DNA of 25,217 nucleotides from the NCBI GenBank assembly GCA_050261415.1, contig JBLNDG010000036.1:1-25217 (forward strand), given 5' to 3'. Shown piece after piece: positions 1 to 7,942 of this stretch. This DNA is from JBLNDG01 sp050261415 (GTDB lineage: Bacteria; Bacillota; Clostridia; Lutisporales; Lutisporaceae). The stretch's first letter is position 1; every line of letters begins with the position of its first letter. The notes under the pieces are model-generated. The model had not been told where the DNA came from, did no database searches, and saw only the letters and a list, made by a program, of their open reading frames with translations. The position numbers and the translations under genes were made by a program.

Positions 1-747
1 GGATACCGCAAGAGCTATTATGACCAATGGAAGTATCAGCAGAAATGGTGAAATAACAAAGATATTTCTTATATTTTCCTGGTATACGGCTATCCTTTCC
101 GGATTTATATCACCCATATACCCTTTCCCAATAAAATAATATATGGCAGAGGCAATTATAATACTGGGTACAAGCGTCCTCAACATACTTTTTATGTAGT
201 CCCTGTATTTTATATCTGTAGTTTTCAACATAAGGTTTACAAGTCCTGACAGCGGTGAAATCCTATCTGCTACAAAGGCACCTGAAACAACTGCCCCCAG
301 AAGGACATCGGCAGGAATTGAGAAACCTTTGCCTATTCCAATCAGCGCTATGCCTATAGTACTGACCGTGCCGACTGCAGTACCCATAACCACCGATATT
401 ACTGCTGTAACAATAAAGCATGCAAGAACATAGTTGATTTGCTTGATATATTCAAACCCGTAATACATGAGTGTTGGAACTACACCTGAGGCCAGCCAAA
501 GGGAAACCGTAGTACCTATGAGTATAATAATTATAAACAAAGTATAACAGTCCTTTATCCCTGTCAGCATCATATCATTCAAAGCCTTCAGCCTATACCC
601 CTTTTTGCATAGCACGATTAATGAAAATGCAACACCCCCGGCAAACCCATAATACAAAGGTATGCCAAGCAGTATGCAGCCTGCTATTAGGCCGAGACTA
701 ACCGCAAATATCAAATAGGATAATAAATCAATGTGCCTGCTTTCCAT
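1..747 (-). CDS. nhaC: NhaC-family Na+/H+ antiporter (3' end cut off by window edge)
   Basis: The reading frame is open from an ATG at 747 to the window edge, giving 249 residues without a stop. The start MESRHIDLLSYLIFAVSLGL follows a GGAGGA ribosome binding site at 751-756. The protein is almost entirely hydrophobic, with repeated helices such as LIAGCILLGIPLYYGFAGGV, and a conserved-looking stretch GTAVGTVSTIGIALIGIGKG followed by GAVVSGAFVADRISPLSG. That pattern matches the NhaC family of secondary Na+/H+ antiporters in the cytoplasmic membrane, which export Na+ in exchange for protons. NhaC proteins are usually about 450-500 residues, so roughly half is missing. Other ion transporters of the same superfamily (for example malate/Na+-lactate antiporters) cannot be excluded. 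The leader upstream carries three hairpins, listed separately. Confidence 0.8.
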   Translation of the reverse strand, partial: MESRHIDLLSYLIFAVSLGLIAGCILLGIPLYYGFAGGVAFSLIVLCKKGYRLKALNDMMLTGIKDCYTLFIIIILIGTTVSLWLASGVVPTLMYYGFEYIKQINYVLACFIVTAVISVVMGTAVGTVSTIGIALIGIGKGFSIPADVLLGAVVSGAFVADRISPLSGLVNLMLKTTDIKYRDYIKSMLRTLVPSIIIASAIYYFIGKGYMGDINPERIAVYQENIRNIFVISPFLLILPLVIIALAVS

Positions 748-781
748 ACATCCTCCAAATACACTCACAAAATACAGTAAA

Positions 782-874
782 ATGGAGGCCCAATGCCTCC
801 ATATTTCTATTAGTGGACATTCTACCAATGTAGAATCAGTCAAAAGCGAGGAGGTTCGATGCCTCCGAGCTTTT
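782..874 (-). promoter_or_regulatory. Three tandem hairpins in the nhaC leader
   Basis: Read on the minus strand, three stem-loops precede nhaC. The first, 842-874, has six outer pairs, tandem G/A mismatches, then GGAGG/CCTCC around a loop containing CATCG. The second, 819-836, has a perfect 7-bp stem ATTCTAC/GTAGAAT with loop ATTG. The third, 782-802, has a perfect 8-bp stem ATGGAGGC/GCCTCCAT with loop ATTGG. All three tops read CATYG. Hairpins one and three carry a GGAGG 5' arm and a CCTCC 3' arm, and the true ribosome binding site is GGAGGA at 751-756, so the CCTCC arm could pair with it instead. None is followed by a clean U-tract on this strand. The structure is seen; the regulatory role is inference. 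Confidence 0.5.
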
Positions 875-1054
875 ATTTCTTAATACAATTAATTATACTA
901 CACAAAATCCAGGAATAACATAATAATGTTCTTATACCACGAATCATTGCAAAAATCAACTTCATGCAGATTTATTACATTTAGCAAATATTATTTTGTT
1001 AACAAAAATTTTACAACCGAACCATGTTGAAAACGCTCATATGTTGTAGAAATG

Positions 1055-1063
1055 TGGTATAAT
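1055..1063 (+). promoter_or_regulatory. Putative extended -10 promoter of the chemotaxis gene
   Basis: TATAAT at 1058-1063 is preceded by TG one base upstream (1055-1056), an extended -10 element. No good TTGACA lies 16-18 bp upstream; TTGAAA at 1027 is 25 bp away, too far. The start codon is about 65 bp downstream. A sigma-D type motility promoter was not seen. Confidence 0.45.
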
Positions 1064-1127
1064 ACTGTAAAGATACATAAATTTGTTAAATTTTTATTTA
1101 ATTATTCGTACCAGGGGGGATTTACTA

Positions 1128-2816
1128 ATGAAAGAAAAAAACAAACACAAAGACAGCAAAAAATTCGTCTCTATAAGATTTAGAATTCTGATGGTAGTGA
1201 TATTGACTGTTGTTATTTCTGCAGGCGGAATATCAGGGCTGCTTATAGCCAGAAACAGGGCTAGCCTGTTAATGCAGATGGAAATGGACGGAATAGATAT
1301 GGCCAAGGCTTATTCCATGTATCTTGCGGATACGGCACTAGACCACAATGATCTTTCAGCTCTTCAAAAGGCAGTAAGTGAAATGAGCGCCGCAGAAGGA
1401 ATGGAATATGTTTGCCTTATCAGCAAGGATTATATAGATATTGCCGATGGTGATACAAAAGATATTGGAAAGAATTATTCAGATGATGAAGGCACTGTAA
1501 AGGTTGTGACGGAAGGCAAGCCCTTAACTGAGCTCTGGACTGATGATGAAGGTAAAAAAGTTCTTGATATTATGTACCCTGTTGACTTTAAAGTTGGAGA
1601 CCAGCAAGTTTCTGCAGTGGATATAGGAATGTCGCTGGATCATTTTAATCTTGCAATTTCGAAATCCATGCGGGAAAGTATCATATTCACATTATTGATT
1701 ATTTTGGTTCTCTCAATCGTACCCAGCATCTTTGTTGAAAGAATTATTATCAGACCTCTGAAAGCAGGAATGAAGGTTACAGGAGCAATAGCTGAAAAAG
1801 ACCTGACAGTAACAACCGATGTCAAGTCCACCGGTGAAATTGATATGATTATACAGTCAATTGCACGGGCAAGGGATAACCTCCACGAGGTGCTGAGCCA
1901 GGTGAGGGGGTCTGCGGACAAGGTATCCTCTGCAAGCGATAACTTAAACTCTTCCATGCTTCAGGTAAACGTAGGACTTGAAAGTATATCAAAAGGCATA
2001 GAAGATATGACAAATGATTTCACTACAAATGCAGAAACTGTCAATCAAACCACAGATGCAATTGCCAATATGACTGAAAGCACACAAAAGGCTGCCGAAG
2101 CTTCATCCAATGTTGCAGAATACTCTCAGGTGGTTAAGGATGCTGCCTTCAGCGGTCAGAAGTCTGTTGAAGAAATAGTATACATAATAAATGATATTTC
2201 AGAATCCTCAAAGAATGTTCAAAAGGTTATCTCTGAATTGGAAAGCGCAACAATAAAAATCAGTGACATAGTAAATATAATAAGTGCTATCTCAGATCAG
2301 ACAAATCTGCTTGCTTTAAATGCTGCAATAGAAGCTGCGAGAGCCGGAGAATCAGGACGGGGCTTTGCTGTTGTAGCGGATGAGGTAAGAAAGCTGGCTG
2401 AGCAAAGCAGGGAATCACTAGATGAAATTGTAGCACTTACTGATGATATAAAGCATAAAACCAGCAATGTTGTTTCCGTAGTATCGGAAACAGAACACAA
2501 GGTGCAATCCGGAGTGAAAAAAGCCGATACGACGAAGCAGAACATCAATGATATCATAGATAGCGTGCAGAATGTAGCTGTAAAAATAAACGAGATTTCT
2601 TCAATCGTTACGGAACAGGCTGCCGCAATGCAACAGATATCGGCTTCCATGGATAATATAAACGACTCCACAAGCAGATGTGCAAGCACCGCAGAGGAGA
2701 TAACAGCCGGTATCGAGGAGCAGACAGCAGCAATGGAAGCTATCAGTGAGACTTCAGAAAAGCTCAACAGTATGGCCAAGGAACTGGGCATTCTTGCAGA
2801 ACAGTTCAAGCTTTAA
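1128..2816 (+). CDS. Methyl-accepting chemotaxis protein
   Basis: This is a transmembrane chemoreceptor of 562 residues that would signal to CheA/CheW. A membrane helix at about 19-41 is followed by an extracytoplasmic sensor region (about 42-183) containing a Cache-like stretch MEYVCLISKDYIDIADGDT. A second helix lies at about 184-206, then a HAMP-like linker beginning RPLKAG. The long helical signalling domain has its hairpin tip at about 388-420, with SDQTNLLALNAAIEAARAGE and GFAVVADEVRKLAEQ, the hallmark of the family. I chose ATG 1128 because GGGGGG at 1114-1119 sits 8 bases before it; the upstream in-frame start lacks such a site. The ligand cannot be read from the sequence. It stands alone, not in a che operon. 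Confidence 0.95.
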   Translation: MKEKNKHKDSKKFVSIRFRILMVVILTVVISAGGISGLLIARNRASLLMQMEMDGIDMAKAYSMYLADTALDHNDLSALQKAVSEMSAAEGMEYVCLISKDYIDIADGDTKDIGKNYSDDEGTVKVVTEGKPLTELWTDDEGKKVLDIMYPVDFKVGDQQVSAVDIGMSLDHFNLAISKSMRESIIFTLLIILVLSIVPSIFVERIIIRPLKAGMKVTGAIAEKDLTVTTDVKSTGEIDMIIQSIARARDNLHEVLSQVRGSADKVSSASDNLNSSMLQVNVGLESISKGIEDMTNDFTTNAETVNQTTDAIANMTESTQKAAEASSNVAEYSQVVKDAAFSGQKSVEEIVYIINDISESSKNVQKVISELESATIKISDIVNIISAISDQTNLLALNAAIEAARAGESGRGFAVVADEVRKLAEQSRESLDEIVALTDDIKHKTSNVVSVVSETEHKVQSGVKKADTTKQNINDIIDSVQNVAVKINEISSIVTEQAAAMQQISASMDNINDSTSRCASTAEEITAGIEEQTAAMEAISETSEKLNSMAKELGILAEQFKL

Positions 2817-2868
2817 AATTAAAATAGGAGACATTATGATGCCTCCTATTATGCCTCCTATTTTAATT
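2817..2868. terminator. Hairpin between convergent MCP and hom genes
   Basis: A perfect 14-bp inverted repeat pairs 2817-2830 with 2855-2868, with a 24-base loop. The inner segment 2843-2850 can replace the outer arm to give an 8-bp stem with a 12-base loop, because CCTCCTATT occurs twice. The repeat starts at the MCP stop codon and reaches into the last codons of hom, and A/T runs on both sides suit bidirectional termination. Confidence 0.6.
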
Positions 2869-3898
2869 CCTTCAAGAGAGTTAATAGATCACTGTATATT
2901 CCATAAGCGGTCTGTTGTATTTCAGGATTTCTTTCCACTATGCAGATTTCTCCCATCAGGTCGGTGGTAATTGATACTATGGAGGAAGTTGAATCAATAT
3001 TGCTGAATATATCCCTTTCATCGAAGAGCTTAGGATAAACCCGGCCTTTTATAGTACTGTTCTCCTCATAACCTTCACAAAGCAGTTTTATCTTTTTCCC
3101 TTCCTGTTTAGCTTTTTCAATATCTGTAAGTGTTATACCAGAAATACCTGTCCTTTCAACTGACATAGGGTTAAGTTCCCCATTCATCAGCACATTTGCT
3201 ATTGCAGCAGTTTTCGCCGCTGCATCCCATCCATCTATGTCCATGGATGGATCAGCTTCGGCAAAGCCCCTTCGCTGAGCTTCTTTCAGAGCTTCTGCAA
3301 AACTTCTGCCGTTTTCCATCTCCTCCAGTATAAAATTTGTAGTCGAATTAAGTATTCCCTTGAAAGAAATGACTTTGCATCCTGGCAATGTTTCTTTCGC
3401 AAGGTTGAAAACAGGGGTTCCATCCATTACCGTAGTCTCATGGAGCAAAAGCAGCCCCTTTGAGCAGGCCAGCTTCTTAAGCCTTTTATAATCCCATGCG
3501 ATAGGCCCCTTATTTGCTGTGATGACATGCATTCCTGAATTCAAAGCAGTCTCAATATGGCTTATAGCAGGCTGCCCGTCCTTGATTGACAGCGTACTGA
3601 GCTCTACCAGCACGTCTGCAGCTGTTGTCCCGATTGTCTCAATAGAATTTCTCCCAACCAAATCAGGATTATCAGATTTGAACCGGTCTTCACCCTCAAC
3701 TTCATGCAGCGCTCTTGCGAGATCTATACCATTTTCATTGCTCAGGGTGCCTTTGGACTTTGTTGCAATATCAGTAACTAAGACTTGATACCCGTATGTA
3801 CTTCTTATCTCCTCCGATTTGTGCAGAAGAAGCCGGCAAAACTCCTTCCCTGCATTTCCAAAGCCCAACATGCAAAGCTTTACTTTTCCGCTATCCAT
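2858..3898 (-). CDS. hom: Homoserine dehydrogenase
   Basis: This NAD(P)H-dependent enzyme reduces aspartate semialdehyde to homoserine, the branch point to threonine, methionine and isoleucine. The 346-residue protein has an N-terminal Rossmann motif GFGNAG (12-17), the ITANKGP segment with the lysine at 130, NSTTNFI (184-190), and the family signature EADPSMDIDGWDAAAK (214-229). The length fits the short monofunctional form without a C-terminal ACT domain, so threonine feedback inhibition through ACT is not expected. The ATG at 3898 follows GGAGGG with a 6-base gap. The first 19 bases overlap the end of the upstream YgjP-like gene, which suggests translational coupling. Confidence 0.9.
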   Translation of the reverse strand: MDSGKVKLCMLGFGNAGKEFCRLLLHKSEEIRSTYGYQVLVTDIATKSKGTLSNENGIDLARALHEVEGEDRFKSDNPDLVGRNSIETIGTTAADVLVELSTLSIKDGQPAISHIETALNSGMHVITANKGPIAWDYKRLKKLACSKGLLLLHETTVMDGTPVFNLAKETLPGCKVISFKGILNSTTNFILEEMENGRSFAEALKEAQRRGFAEADPSMDIDGWDAAAKTAAIANVLMNGELNPMSVERTGISGITLTDIEKAKQEGKKIKLLCEGYEENSTIKGRVYPKLFDERDIFSNIDSTSSIVSITTDLMGEICIVERNPEIQQTAYGIYSDLLTLLKELK

Positions 3899-4410
3899 GC
3901 TTTTCCCTCCAAATCTGTTATTTTAAGCTTCCCGCCGTTTTCCTTAAGCCATATTATTGCCTTTTCGTAATCGGGCATATATGAAGCCACAGTGCCCCAG
4001 AACTCTTTAGAATGGTTCATATGTATCAGGTGGCACAGCTCATGGATTATAACATAATCCATAATCCATTCCGGAGCCATTGCGAGCCTCCAGTTGAAAT
4101 TGAGGTTTCCCTTGCTTGAACAGCTGCCCCATCTTGTTTTCTGGGACTTTATGCCGATTCTATTGTACTTTACACCTATTATAGCCTTATAAAATTCCAC
4201 TCTTTCATATATTAATCCGGCAGCTTTCCTTGAGAACCAATCGGAAAATGCACTTCTGACAGCCTTTTCCCTCTCTATACCGCAGCATGCCCTATTGACA
4301 TATACTTCGAAATAATTGGTTTTGAGCAGAACCTTCGTGCCCTTTCCCGGGTAATCATTAACAATTACATCGTACTCCACATCCTGGAATAAAATATTTT
4401 TTACCCCCAA
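3880..4410 (-). CDS. YgjP/WLM-type zinc metallopeptidase domain protein
   Basis: This 176-residue protein belongs to the YgjP-like (DUF45) family of putative SprT-like metallohydrolases. The zinc motif is HELCH (123-127) with a third likely ligand, H133, in MNHSKEFW. It is preceded by the typical KSQKTRWGSCSSKGNLNFNW stretch (88-107). Function is not established for this group; peptidase activity is inferred from HExxH. The start is awkward: an in-frame stop lies four codons upstream, and the best candidate is TTG at 4410 directly next to AGGA. The GGGGG after it could serve a rarer internal start. The gene overlaps hom by 19 bases, although no metabolic link is apparent. Confidence 0.8.
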   Translation of the reverse strand: MGVKNILFQDVEYDVIVNDYPGKGTKVLLKTNYFEVYVNRACCGIEREKAVRSAFSDWFSRKAAGLIYERVEFYKAIIGVKYNRIGIKSQKTRWGSCSSKGNLNFNWRLAMAPEWIMDYVIIHELCHLIHMNHSKEFWGTVASYMPDYEKAIIWLKENGGKLKITDLEGKAWIAEK

Positions 4411-4510
4411 TCCTGTATATTACTTTTATTATATCATGTGTTGACGGTCCTTTCACTTATTGATAACAGTAAAGCACGACATGGTATTGCATTTTTCGAC
4501 ACCAATACAA

Positions 4511-4539
4511 AAACCTATCACATGTAATGCAATAGGTTT
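4511..4539 (-). terminator. Intrinsic terminator after the 65-residue ORF
   Basis: On the minus strand an 8-bp stem AAACCTAT/ATAGGTTT with a 13-base loop is followed by TTTGT. It lies 38 bases past the stop of the small gene at 4577. Confidence 0.6.
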
Positions 4540-4576
4540 ATTATACATAACAGATATATCAATATAAAGCGGCTTT

Positions 4577-4774
4577 CTACCAGAGCATTGACGGGGCTTC
4601 TACTTTTATATAACCTCTCTCAAACATTTCTACCAGATAGGTATATGGCATCTGTCTATACGACCCGTCCTCCTCAAAAATCTTCACAATATTGTTATCT
4701 ACTTTGGAAATCTTCCATTTCTTAATCATGCTGTCCACTGAAAAAACCAAAGTATCTCCACTGTGAATATCCAT
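4577..4774 (-). CDS. Small protein of unknown function (65 residues)
   Basis: I do not recognise this protein. It begins MDIHSGDTLVFSVDSMIKKW, is mixed in charge, has no membrane segment, and reads like a small beta-rich domain, perhaps SH3- or KOW-like (GDTLVFS, KISKVDNNIVKIFEEDGS). The ATG at 4774 is preferred because GGGGTGA lies 5 bases upstream; a GTG three codons earlier overlaps that site. The gene is monocistronic: a promoter-like pair at 4863-4891 precedes it and a hairpin terminator follows. That layout supports a real gene despite the small size. Confidence 0.6.
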   Translation of the reverse strand: MDIHSGDTLVFSVDSMIKKWKISKVDNNIVKIFEEDGSYRQMPYTYLVEMFERGYIKVEAPSMLW

Positions 4775-4862
4775 ATACTTCACCCCAATATTTATATTAA
4801 TATAACTTTATATTCTTTAACAGCTGTTTTGGCAGAAAACTTCCGACATTTGCATGATGAAT

Positions 4863-4891
4863 ATTATGTATATGTTGGAATATGCTGACAA
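4863..4891 (-). promoter_or_regulatory. Putative vegetative promoter of the 65-residue ORF
   Basis: On the minus strand TTGTCA (4891-4886) and CATAAT (4868-4863) are separated by exactly 17 bases. Each differs from the sigma-A consensus at one position. The start codon is about 90 bases downstream. Confidence 0.5.
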
Positions 4892-5024
4892 ACACTGTCG
4901 TCTTTTCACTGTTTATAATATATTATAAAACATAGTTTGGTCCTATGCTATAGTATAAAGGTATTATATTTATATATTTTTTTGTATATAAAGACCTATT
5001 TTTATCTTTCTGTTCCCATGTTAA

Positions 5025-5069
5025 AATGAATAATAAAAGTCGGCACTTAACCGGCTTTTATTATTCATT
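5025..5069 (-). terminator. Terminator of the cyanophycin operon
   Basis: A 19-bp stem pairs 5025-5043 with 5051-5069, containing one G-T pair and a 7-base loop. It begins at the stop codon of the 63-residue ORF. On the minus strand the descending arm is T-rich (CTTTTATTATTCATTTT). Confidence 0.75.
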
Positions 5070-5252
5070 ATCGATCATACCCCTTATAGGATACCTTTCC
5101 TCTGTTGTATTTCTTCCTCCCAGGGGGTCAATATCATGTCTGTATACCAAGGGATAATCTATCTCAACATCCGTTAATGCTTCCAGCGAATCAATGCTTG
5201 TTTTTTTAGTCTCCTCGCCTTCTTTTACTTTTCTTTCATCTCTGCCTGCCAT
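5061..5252 (-). CDS. Small hydrophilic protein of unknown function, third gene of the cyanophycin operon
   Basis: This 63-residue, highly charged protein begins MAGRDERKVKEGEETKKTSI and ends with DPLGGRNTTEERYPIRGMID. It has no membrane helix or cysteine and looks largely disordered, with a run of Asp/Glu in the middle. I do not recognise a family. The ATG at 5252 has ACAGG 8 bases upstream, a modest ribosome binding site. It starts 26 bases after the cphA stop and ends in a strong terminator, so it is the last gene of the cphB-cphA transcript. A role in cyanophycin metabolism or granule formation is possible from position alone. Confidence 0.6.
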   Translation of the reverse strand: MAGRDERKVKEGEETKKTSIDSLEALTDVEIDYPLVYRHDIDPLGGRNTTEERYPIRGMIDNE

Positions 5253-5278
5253 ATTTAGTACCTGTCTTTCAAATTTAA

Positions 5279-7906
5279 TTAGGCAATTATCTGTTGGGCT
5301 TTTACGAGTTCTATTGCCATCCTCTCTACCAGATCCACCAAAGGCTGATAATCTTCAAAGAACACTATGACAATATCCCCCTGCTTGGCATCCAATATAG
5401 CTTTTTCAAGAGCTTTTTCCTCTGAAAGCTCAATTATTACATCGGATGGTTTTATACTACCCATTTTGCAGCCTTGCTCCAGCAAAGCCGCTATTTCTCC
5501 CGGCTCTCTCCCTCTCCTGTCTTTGTCCTCCTTGATATATATCCTGTCAAAGCAGTCACCGCACATCTTCCCGATTGTAATTGTGCTGGAGTCGGTCCTG
5601 TCTCCGGGAGTACCTATTACCCCTATCAACCTGTCTGCTTTCATCCTCTGAAGTGAATCTATAACTACCCTATAGCCGTCAATGTTATGTCCGTAATCCA
5701 GAACCACCTTTATGCCGTTAACATCGTATATATTAAATCGTCCAGGGTTTCCTGCACTGTCGCATATGAAGGTGGAAAGCCCCTGCTTTATGACTTCAAC
5801 CGGTATTCCAAGTCCGATTGAACCTGCTATTGCTGCCATGCTGTTGCTGATATTATGCCTCAGGATACCTTCCATTGTTGAAGGAACCTCATTTATACCT
5901 ATCAGGCAAATTTCTTCCCCGCCGTTATTTATGAAGATGCTTTTTCCATCAGAATATACGGCAATACCACCCTGGGCTACATGCTCTTTAACAGCCTCAT
6001 TGGCAGGATTCAAAGAGAACAATATTATCTGGGATTTAATCCGTTCCTTCATACCCATACAGTACGCATCATCGGCATTCAGTACGGAATATCCGTCTTC
6101 CTTTACTGCCTCAACTACAAGCGACTTTACATAGGCTAAATCATCCATTGTGCTTATATCGTCTATGCCAAGGTGGTCTTCCGTAATGTTGGTGATTATC
6201 CCTACATCGGCTATATCATATCCAAGGCCTTTATTCACAATTCCGCCTCTTGCAGTTTCCAGTACCGCATACTCAATGGTCCTGTCCGTAAGTATTGTTT
6301 TAGCACTTACAGGCCCCGTATTGTCACCATATTTGAGCAATTCATCGTTTATATATATCCCGCTGGTTGTAGTAAGCCCAACCCTGTAGCCCATCTGCCT
6401 TATTATGTGGCTTATCAGCCTTGCTGTAGTTGTCTTGCCGTTTGTTCCTGTAACGGATACTATAGGTACCCTGCAGAGACTTCCCTCTGGGAATAACATA
6501 TCAATCACAGCTTTGGCAACATTTCTGGGTGTGCCCTTATACGGGTAATGATGCATTCTGATACCTGGAGCTGCATTTATTTCAATTATTGCACCGCCTG
6601 TTTCAGTTATAGGTCTTGAGATATCTGTTGTAGTTATATCCACACCTGCAATATCAAGGCCGATAATCTTAGCTGCTTGTACTACCATCTGTTTGTTTCT
6701 CTCATGAAGTTCATCCGTCACATCAATAGCGATTCCGCCTGTACTCAGGTTGTCATTTTCTCTAAGATGCACCACTTCTCCCATATCCGGAATGTAATCG
6801 AGAGAAAGGTTCTGCTTCTTCAAATACTGCTCTGCTACTTTGTCAATATTTATCTTCGTAAGAGGCTTTTCATGGCCTTCGCCTCTTAAAGGATTACTGT
6901 TCTCTCTTTCTATAAGCTCGCTTATTGTACTTTTACCATCCCCCACTACATGGGCGGATATTCTCTGGGAAGCTGCTATTACTTTATCTCCTACCACCAG
7001 CACCCTGAAATAATTGCCTTTTATGAATTTTTCCACTAACACCGTATTCTCATACTCTCTGGCAATCCTATAGGCATCCAGTACTTCCTGGGGATTCTTA
7101 AGATTTATCGATACTCCTATACCGTGGCTTCCGAAGTTAGGCTTTACTACTACCGGATAACCTAATTTTTCACTATATTCCAAAGCTTCCTGCTCATTCT
7201 TGACTATCTTTCCTAACGGTACCGGTATACCATATTCATATAAAATGCTTTTTGTAAGAGTTTTATTGCAAGCAGTATCAACTGCTATACAGCTTGAATT
7301 TTCTGTCAGGGTTGCTTGAATCCTTTTCTGATATTTGCCATAGCCGAGCTGCAGCAGGCTGCCCTGTCCTATACGCATTATCGGAATCTCCCTTGCTTTT
7401 GCCTCTTTTACAATGGCAGCAGTACTTGCTCCGAAGTCTGTTTTAATGCATATTTTCTTTATTTGCTCCAGTCTTTGTTTCACATCTACCAGCTCGCCGG
7501 ACAGAATACCATCAATTATTTCTACAGCCAGTTTGCCTGATTCTACCCCTGCGTATTCATTTTCATAACCATAGACAATGTTGTATACTCCTTTTTTATC
7601 GGATTCCCTCGTTTTTCCAAACCTGATGTCATAGTTCAACATACTCTGGATTTCAAGTGCAACATGCTCTATCACATGTGCAAAATAAGTACCTTCCTCA
7701 AGCCGTTCTACGAATCCTCCCTCATAACCTACTGAACAACAGTGTTTCTTTAAACCGGGCAGCAGCTTCACAAGTGTGTCATTAAACCCTTCTACATCTT
7801 TGGTGGGTATGTCTGCGTATTTGCCTAAATCCACCACTATCTTTATCGCCGGTTTAAAACTATAGATATTTTTTCCTTGATAAGCATGACTGCTTACAAT
7901 GTCCAC
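5279..7906 (-). CDS. cphA: Cyanophycin synthetase
   Basis: This cytoplasmic enzyme polymerises aspartate and arginine into the storage polymer cyanophycin, using ATP and a primer. The 875-residue length is typical of CphA. The N-terminal domain (about 1-160) includes the HVIEHVALE motif. The ATP-grasp domain follows (about 215-475) with PVVVKPNFGSHGIGV and the metal-binding stretch IEINAAPGIRMH near 441-452. The Mur-ligase-like domain has the P-loop GTNGKTTT at 487-494 and DRTDSSTI near its end. The start is GTG at 7906, with AAGGAGGA 6 bases upstream. It lies 36 bases after cphB, the depolymerase, in the same operon. Confidence 0.95.
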   Translation of the reverse strand: MDIVSSHAYQGKNIYSFKPAIKIVVDLGKYADIPTKDVEGFNDTLVKLLPGLKKHCCSVGYEGGFVERLEEGTYFAHVIEHVALEIQSMLNYDIRFGKTRESDKKGVYNIVYGYENEYAGVESGKLAVEIIDGILSGELVDVKQRLEQIKKICIKTDFGASTAAIVKEAKAREIPIMRIGQGSLLQLGYGKYQKRIQATLTENSSCIAVDTACNKTLTKSILYEYGIPVPLGKIVKNEQEALEYSEKLGYPVVVKPNFGSHGIGVSINLKNPQEVLDAYRIAREYENTVLVEKFIKGNYFRVLVVGDKVIAASQRISAHVVGDGKSTISELIERENSNPLRGEGHEKPLTKINIDKVAEQYLKKQNLSLDYIPDMGEVVHLRENDNLSTGGIAIDVTDELHERNKQMVVQAAKIIGLDIAGVDITTTDISRPITETGGAIIEINAAPGIRMHHYPYKGTPRNVAKAVIDMLFPEGSLCRVPIVSVTGTNGKTTTARLISHIIRQMGYRVGLTTTSGIYINDELLKYGDNTGPVSAKTILTDRTIEYAVLETARGGIVNKGLGYDIADVGIITNITEDHLGIDDISTMDDLAYVKSLVVEAVKEDGYSVLNADDAYCMGMKERIKSQIILFSLNPANEAVKEHVAQGGIAVYSDGKSIFINNGGEEICLIGINEVPSTMEGILRHNISNSMAAIAGSIGLGIPVEVIKQGLSTFICDSAGNPGRFNIYDVNGIKVVLDYGHNIDGYRVVIDSLQRMKADRLIGVIGTPGDRTDSSTITIGKMCGDCFDRIYIKEDKDRRGREPGEIAALLEQGCKMGSIKPSDVIIELSEEKALEKAILDAKQGDIVIVFFEDYQPLVDLVERMAIELVKAQQIIA

Positions 7907-7942
7907 AACTTTTCCTCCTTGTTATTTAAGAAAAAATGTTTT

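Noticed and set aside
842..874. Rho-independent terminator on the plus strand
   Set aside because: The stem is followed by TTTTATTTCTT in that direction, but no plus-strand gene precedes it, and the hairpin belongs with two others in the nhaC leader on the minus strand.
782..874. Guanidine-II (mini-ykkC) riboswitch
   Set aside because: That class has two hairpins with ACGR loops before small multidrug transporters; these loops read CATYG, there are three hairpins, and the gene is an NhaC-type antiporter.
2297..2809. 170-residue open frame on the minus strand inside the chemoreceptor gene
   Set aside because: It is antisense to the strongly conserved signalling domain, has no ribosome binding site, and its serine/alanine-rich product is what the helical repeat gives when read backwards.
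5712..6134. 140-residue open frame on the plus strand inside cphA
   Set aside because: It lies opposite the conserved Mur-ligase domain, shows no recognisable motif and no ribosome binding site.
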